A program made the position numbers and the translations under genes. This document shows, in pieces, positions 62,236 through 64,000 of a DNA stretch of 64,000 nucleotides (within the stretch, counting starts at the first letter, position 1; the number at the start of each line of letters is the position of its first letter). Source of the DNA: Paraburkholderia sp. Tr-20389 (GTDB lineage Bacteria; Pseudomonadota; Gammaproteobacteria; Burkholderiales; Burkholderiaceae); NCBI RefSeq assembly GCF_017104565.1, contig NZ_JAAGPD010000015.1, positions 124,001-188,000 on the forward strand. The letters are read 5' to 3'. Under the pieces are notes generated by a model. It had not been told where the DNA came from. It saw nothing but the letters and a program-made list of their open reading frames with translations, and ran no database searches.

Positions 62236-63171
62236 ATGGAGAACGCGCGCATGTTCAAGGTTGCCGTTATCGGCGCGTCGGGTCTGCTGGGTCGCGCGAT
62301 CGTCGGCGAACTCGCGCAGCAGCGTGACTGGCAGCTCGTGCAAACGACGTTCAGCCGCCGGACGCCGGAAAGCGTGCCGCTCGATATTCGCGATGCCGAC
62401 GCGGTCGAGCAGTTCGTCGAGCGCGAACAGCCGAACGCGATCGTCATCGCGGCCGCCGAACGGCGTCCCGACGTGTGCGAAAACGATCCAGCGCTCGCTC
62501 GTGCGCTGAACGTGGACGCCGTGCGCGCGATCGCGTCGGCTGCACGCCGGCACAGCGCGTGGGTGCTGTCCATTTCCACCGACTACGTGTTCGACGGCAC
62601 GACGCCGCCCTATCGCTACGACGCGACGCCGTCGCCGATCAATGCCTATGGCCGCAGCAAGCTGGAGGGCGAACGGGCGCTCGCTGAAGCAACGGATCTG
62701 GGCTGCGTGCTGCGTCTGCCGCTGCTGTTCGGGCCGATCGTCGACTGGCGGGAGTCGGCCGTGACGAGTCTCGTGCCCGCGATCGCCGCGTCGGCTTCGG
62801 CGAACGCGTCATCGGGAGCGAAACCCGCCGTGATGGATGCGTGGGCGATCCGCTACCCGACGTATACGCCCGACGTTGCCGTCGTCGTGCGTCAATTGCT
62901 GGAGCGGCACGCGCGCGGCGAAGCGGTGTGCGGCACGGTGCAGTGGTCCGGCGACGAGCCGATGACAAAGTACGACATCGCCCAACGTCTCTCGAGCGCA
63001 TTGCAGATGGACGCACAACTGACGCCGCAGCATACGCCGATGGACGCCACGCCGCGTCCGCACAACTGCCATCTCGATTCGGCGCGGCTCGAGGCGCTCG
63101 GCATCGGCCGTCGCACGCCCTTCGATACGGCGATCCGTGAGGTTTTTGCGCTGTTTCCGTGGCGCGGCTAG
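62236..63171 (+). CDS. RmlD-like NAD(P)-dependent sugar-nucleotide reductase family protein
   Basis: 311 residues. Extended SDR: nucleotide site VIGASGLLGRAIVGEL, STDYVFDGTTPPYRYD, active-site YGRSKLEGE (YxxxK). Best fit is the RmlD_sub_bind family, which includes dTDP-4-dehydrorhamnose reductase and the methionine adenosyltransferase beta subunit; no rhamnose genes adjoin, so the substrate is unknown. Its ATG begins right after the chaperone stop; the internal ATG at 62251 has a somewhat better ribosome site. Likely read through from the copper promoter. Confidence 0.82.
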   Translation: MENARMFKVAVIGASGLLGRAIVGELAQQRDWQLVQTTFSRRTPESVPLDIRDADAVEQFVEREQPNAIVIAAAERRPDVCENDPALARALNVDAVRAIASAARRHSAWVLSISTDYVFDGTTPPYRYDATPSPINAYGRSKLEGERALAEATDLGCVLRLPLLFGPIVDWRESAVTSLVPAIAASASANASSGAKPAVMDAWAIRYPTYTPDVAVVVRQLLERHARGEAVCGTVQWSGDEPMTKYDIAQRLSSALQMDAQLTPQHTPMDATPRPHNCHLDSARLEALGIGRRTPFDTAIREVFALFPWRG

Positions 63172-63174
63172 ATA

Positions 63175-64000
63175 TCAGTGGAAGTCGCGGCTCGTCGATT
63201 GCAGGCCGCCCAGCAGATGCGACATGTCGACGAGCCGTTGCGCCACCAGATGCCGCACTTCGCCCTCGCATTGCCACGTGCCGTACACGGCGAGTAGCGA
63301 CGCGCCGAGCGCTTCCCTTCTCTGCTTCTCCAGCAGACTCGGCCAGATGATCACATTGACGTTGCCCGTTTCATCTTCGATCGTCACGAACAGCACGCCC
63401 TTCGCCGTACCCGGCCGCTGCCGCACCGTGACGATGCCGCAACCGCGCGCGAGCCTGCCATTGCGGTAGTCGCGCAACGTCGAAGCGGGCAGCAGACGCT
63501 GTTCCAGCAACACGGGCCGCAACAGTTCCAGCGGATGACGGCCGAGCGTCAATCCCACCGAGCGGTAATCCGCGACGATGTCCTGCGCTTCCGACGGTGC
63601 GCCCAGTTCGGGCGTGTCGTCCTGAACGGCGGCGACGGACAGCATGTCCTTGTCGGGCACGGCGGCCACCGAATGCCACAACGCTTCGCGCCGATTGCCC
63701 GCCAGTGAAGTCAACGCGTTCGCGTCGGCGAGCACATGCAGATCGTGACGGTTGAGCTGCGCGCGGCGCGCGAGATCGTGCACGCTCCTGAAGGGCCGCA
63801 CGGCGCGCGCGTTCTCGATACGCTCGGCCGCGCCGTCCTTCATGCCGCGCAACAGCGACAGGCCGAGGCGCACGGCGGGACGCTGCTGGCCGCTCATCGT
63901 TTCGAGCGACGAGTCCCAGCCACTCACCATCACATCGACGGGCAAAACCCGTACACCATGCCGCCGCGCGTCCTGCACGAGTTGCGACGGTGAATAGAAA
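63175..64000 (-). CDS. dnaE2: Error-prone DNA polymerase DnaE2, C-terminal part (partial)
   Basis: About 275 C-terminal residues are visible; the frame is open to the window edge (FYSPSQLVQDARRHGVRVLP at the boundary). The part includes the helix-hairpin-helix zone (RLGLSLLRGMKDGAAERI, PFRSVHDLARRAQLNRHDLH) and the OB domain (GVLFVTIEDETGNVNVIIWP) ending GGLQSTSRDFH, as in ImuC/DnaE2. This is the SOS translesion polymerase normally encoded with ImuA and ImuB, presumably beyond the edge. Confidence 0.92.
   Translation of the reverse strand, partial: FYSPSQLVQDARRHGVRVLPVDVMVSGWDSSLETMSGQQRPAVRLGLSLLRGMKDGAAERIENARAVRPFRSVHDLARRAQLNRHDLHVLADANALTSLAGNRREALWHSVAAVPDKDMLSVAAVQDDTPELGAPSEAQDIVADYRSVGLTLGRHPLELLRPVLLEQRLLPASTLRDYRNGRLARGCGIVTVRQRPGTAKGVLFVTIEDETGNVNVIIWPSLLEKQRREALGASLLAVYGTWQCEGEVRHLVAQRLVDMSHLLGGLQSTSRDFH

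Overview
The window looks like a piece of a Paraburkholderia or closely related Burkholderiaceae chromosome. This rests on the high G+C (outside one island), the codon use, and the family make-up: DUF3563, DUF1328, HemP, bacterioferritin beside bfd/tonB/exbBD, VC_2705-type symporter beside acetyl-CoA synthetase, and a class I fumarase. The genus call is from protein resemblance, not from a search.

Layout. 1-11438 (minus strand) is a Pel exopolysaccharide operon, pelA-B-C-D-E-F; pelF runs off the left edge and pelG is presumably outside. 11939-17696 holds regulators and exporters (AraC/LysE, TetR, LysR/EamA) and small proteins. 17703-22792 holds an orphan homodimeric 2-oxoacid dehydrogenase E1 divergent from an Lrp regulator, then an acyl-CoA synthetase. 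23006-25611 has small exported, phage-like (DUF2591), SGNH-hydrolase and PAAR genes.

A tRNA-Ser(GGA) gene (25823-25913) is the left edge of a 4.4 kb island bounded by 20-base near-identical repeats (25900-25919 and 30243-30262). Its cargo is a PAAR protein, a Tae4-family type VI amidase effector and a small two-helix membrane protein overlapping the effector stop by ATGA, a likely effector/immunity cassette. The island also carries a small gene broken by a (GACCA)3 repeat, dense palindromes, and a tyrosine integrase that is truncated at the repeat and frameshifted twice.

30336-39266 carries a symporter pair, acs, a frameshifted EamA transporter, a YqhA-like protein, class I fumarase and bacterioferritin. 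39361-50991 holds murI and then much iron biology: bfd, tonB-exbB-exbD, hemP, and an ftrABCD ferrous-iron operon ending in a heme-binding-protein gene. Three sites resembling Fur boxes lie upstream of bfd, hemP and ftrA, so these loci probably form one iron-starvation regulon. 51180-64000 is mostly housekeeping: uvrB, an aromatic aminotransferase, a 3-hydroxybutyrate dehydrogenase/patatin pair, an aldo-keto reductase, rlmJ, an orphan ABC binding protein, DUF3563, a CueR/copper chaperone pair with a perfect operator palindrome, an RmlD-like reductase and the end of an error-prone DnaE2.

The most promising unusual region is the tRNA-Ser island with its PAAR-Tae4-membrane-protein cassette. Other leads are a structured RNA candidate downstream of hemP, a degenerate-looking hydrolase site in PelA, and several genes of 20-53 residues.
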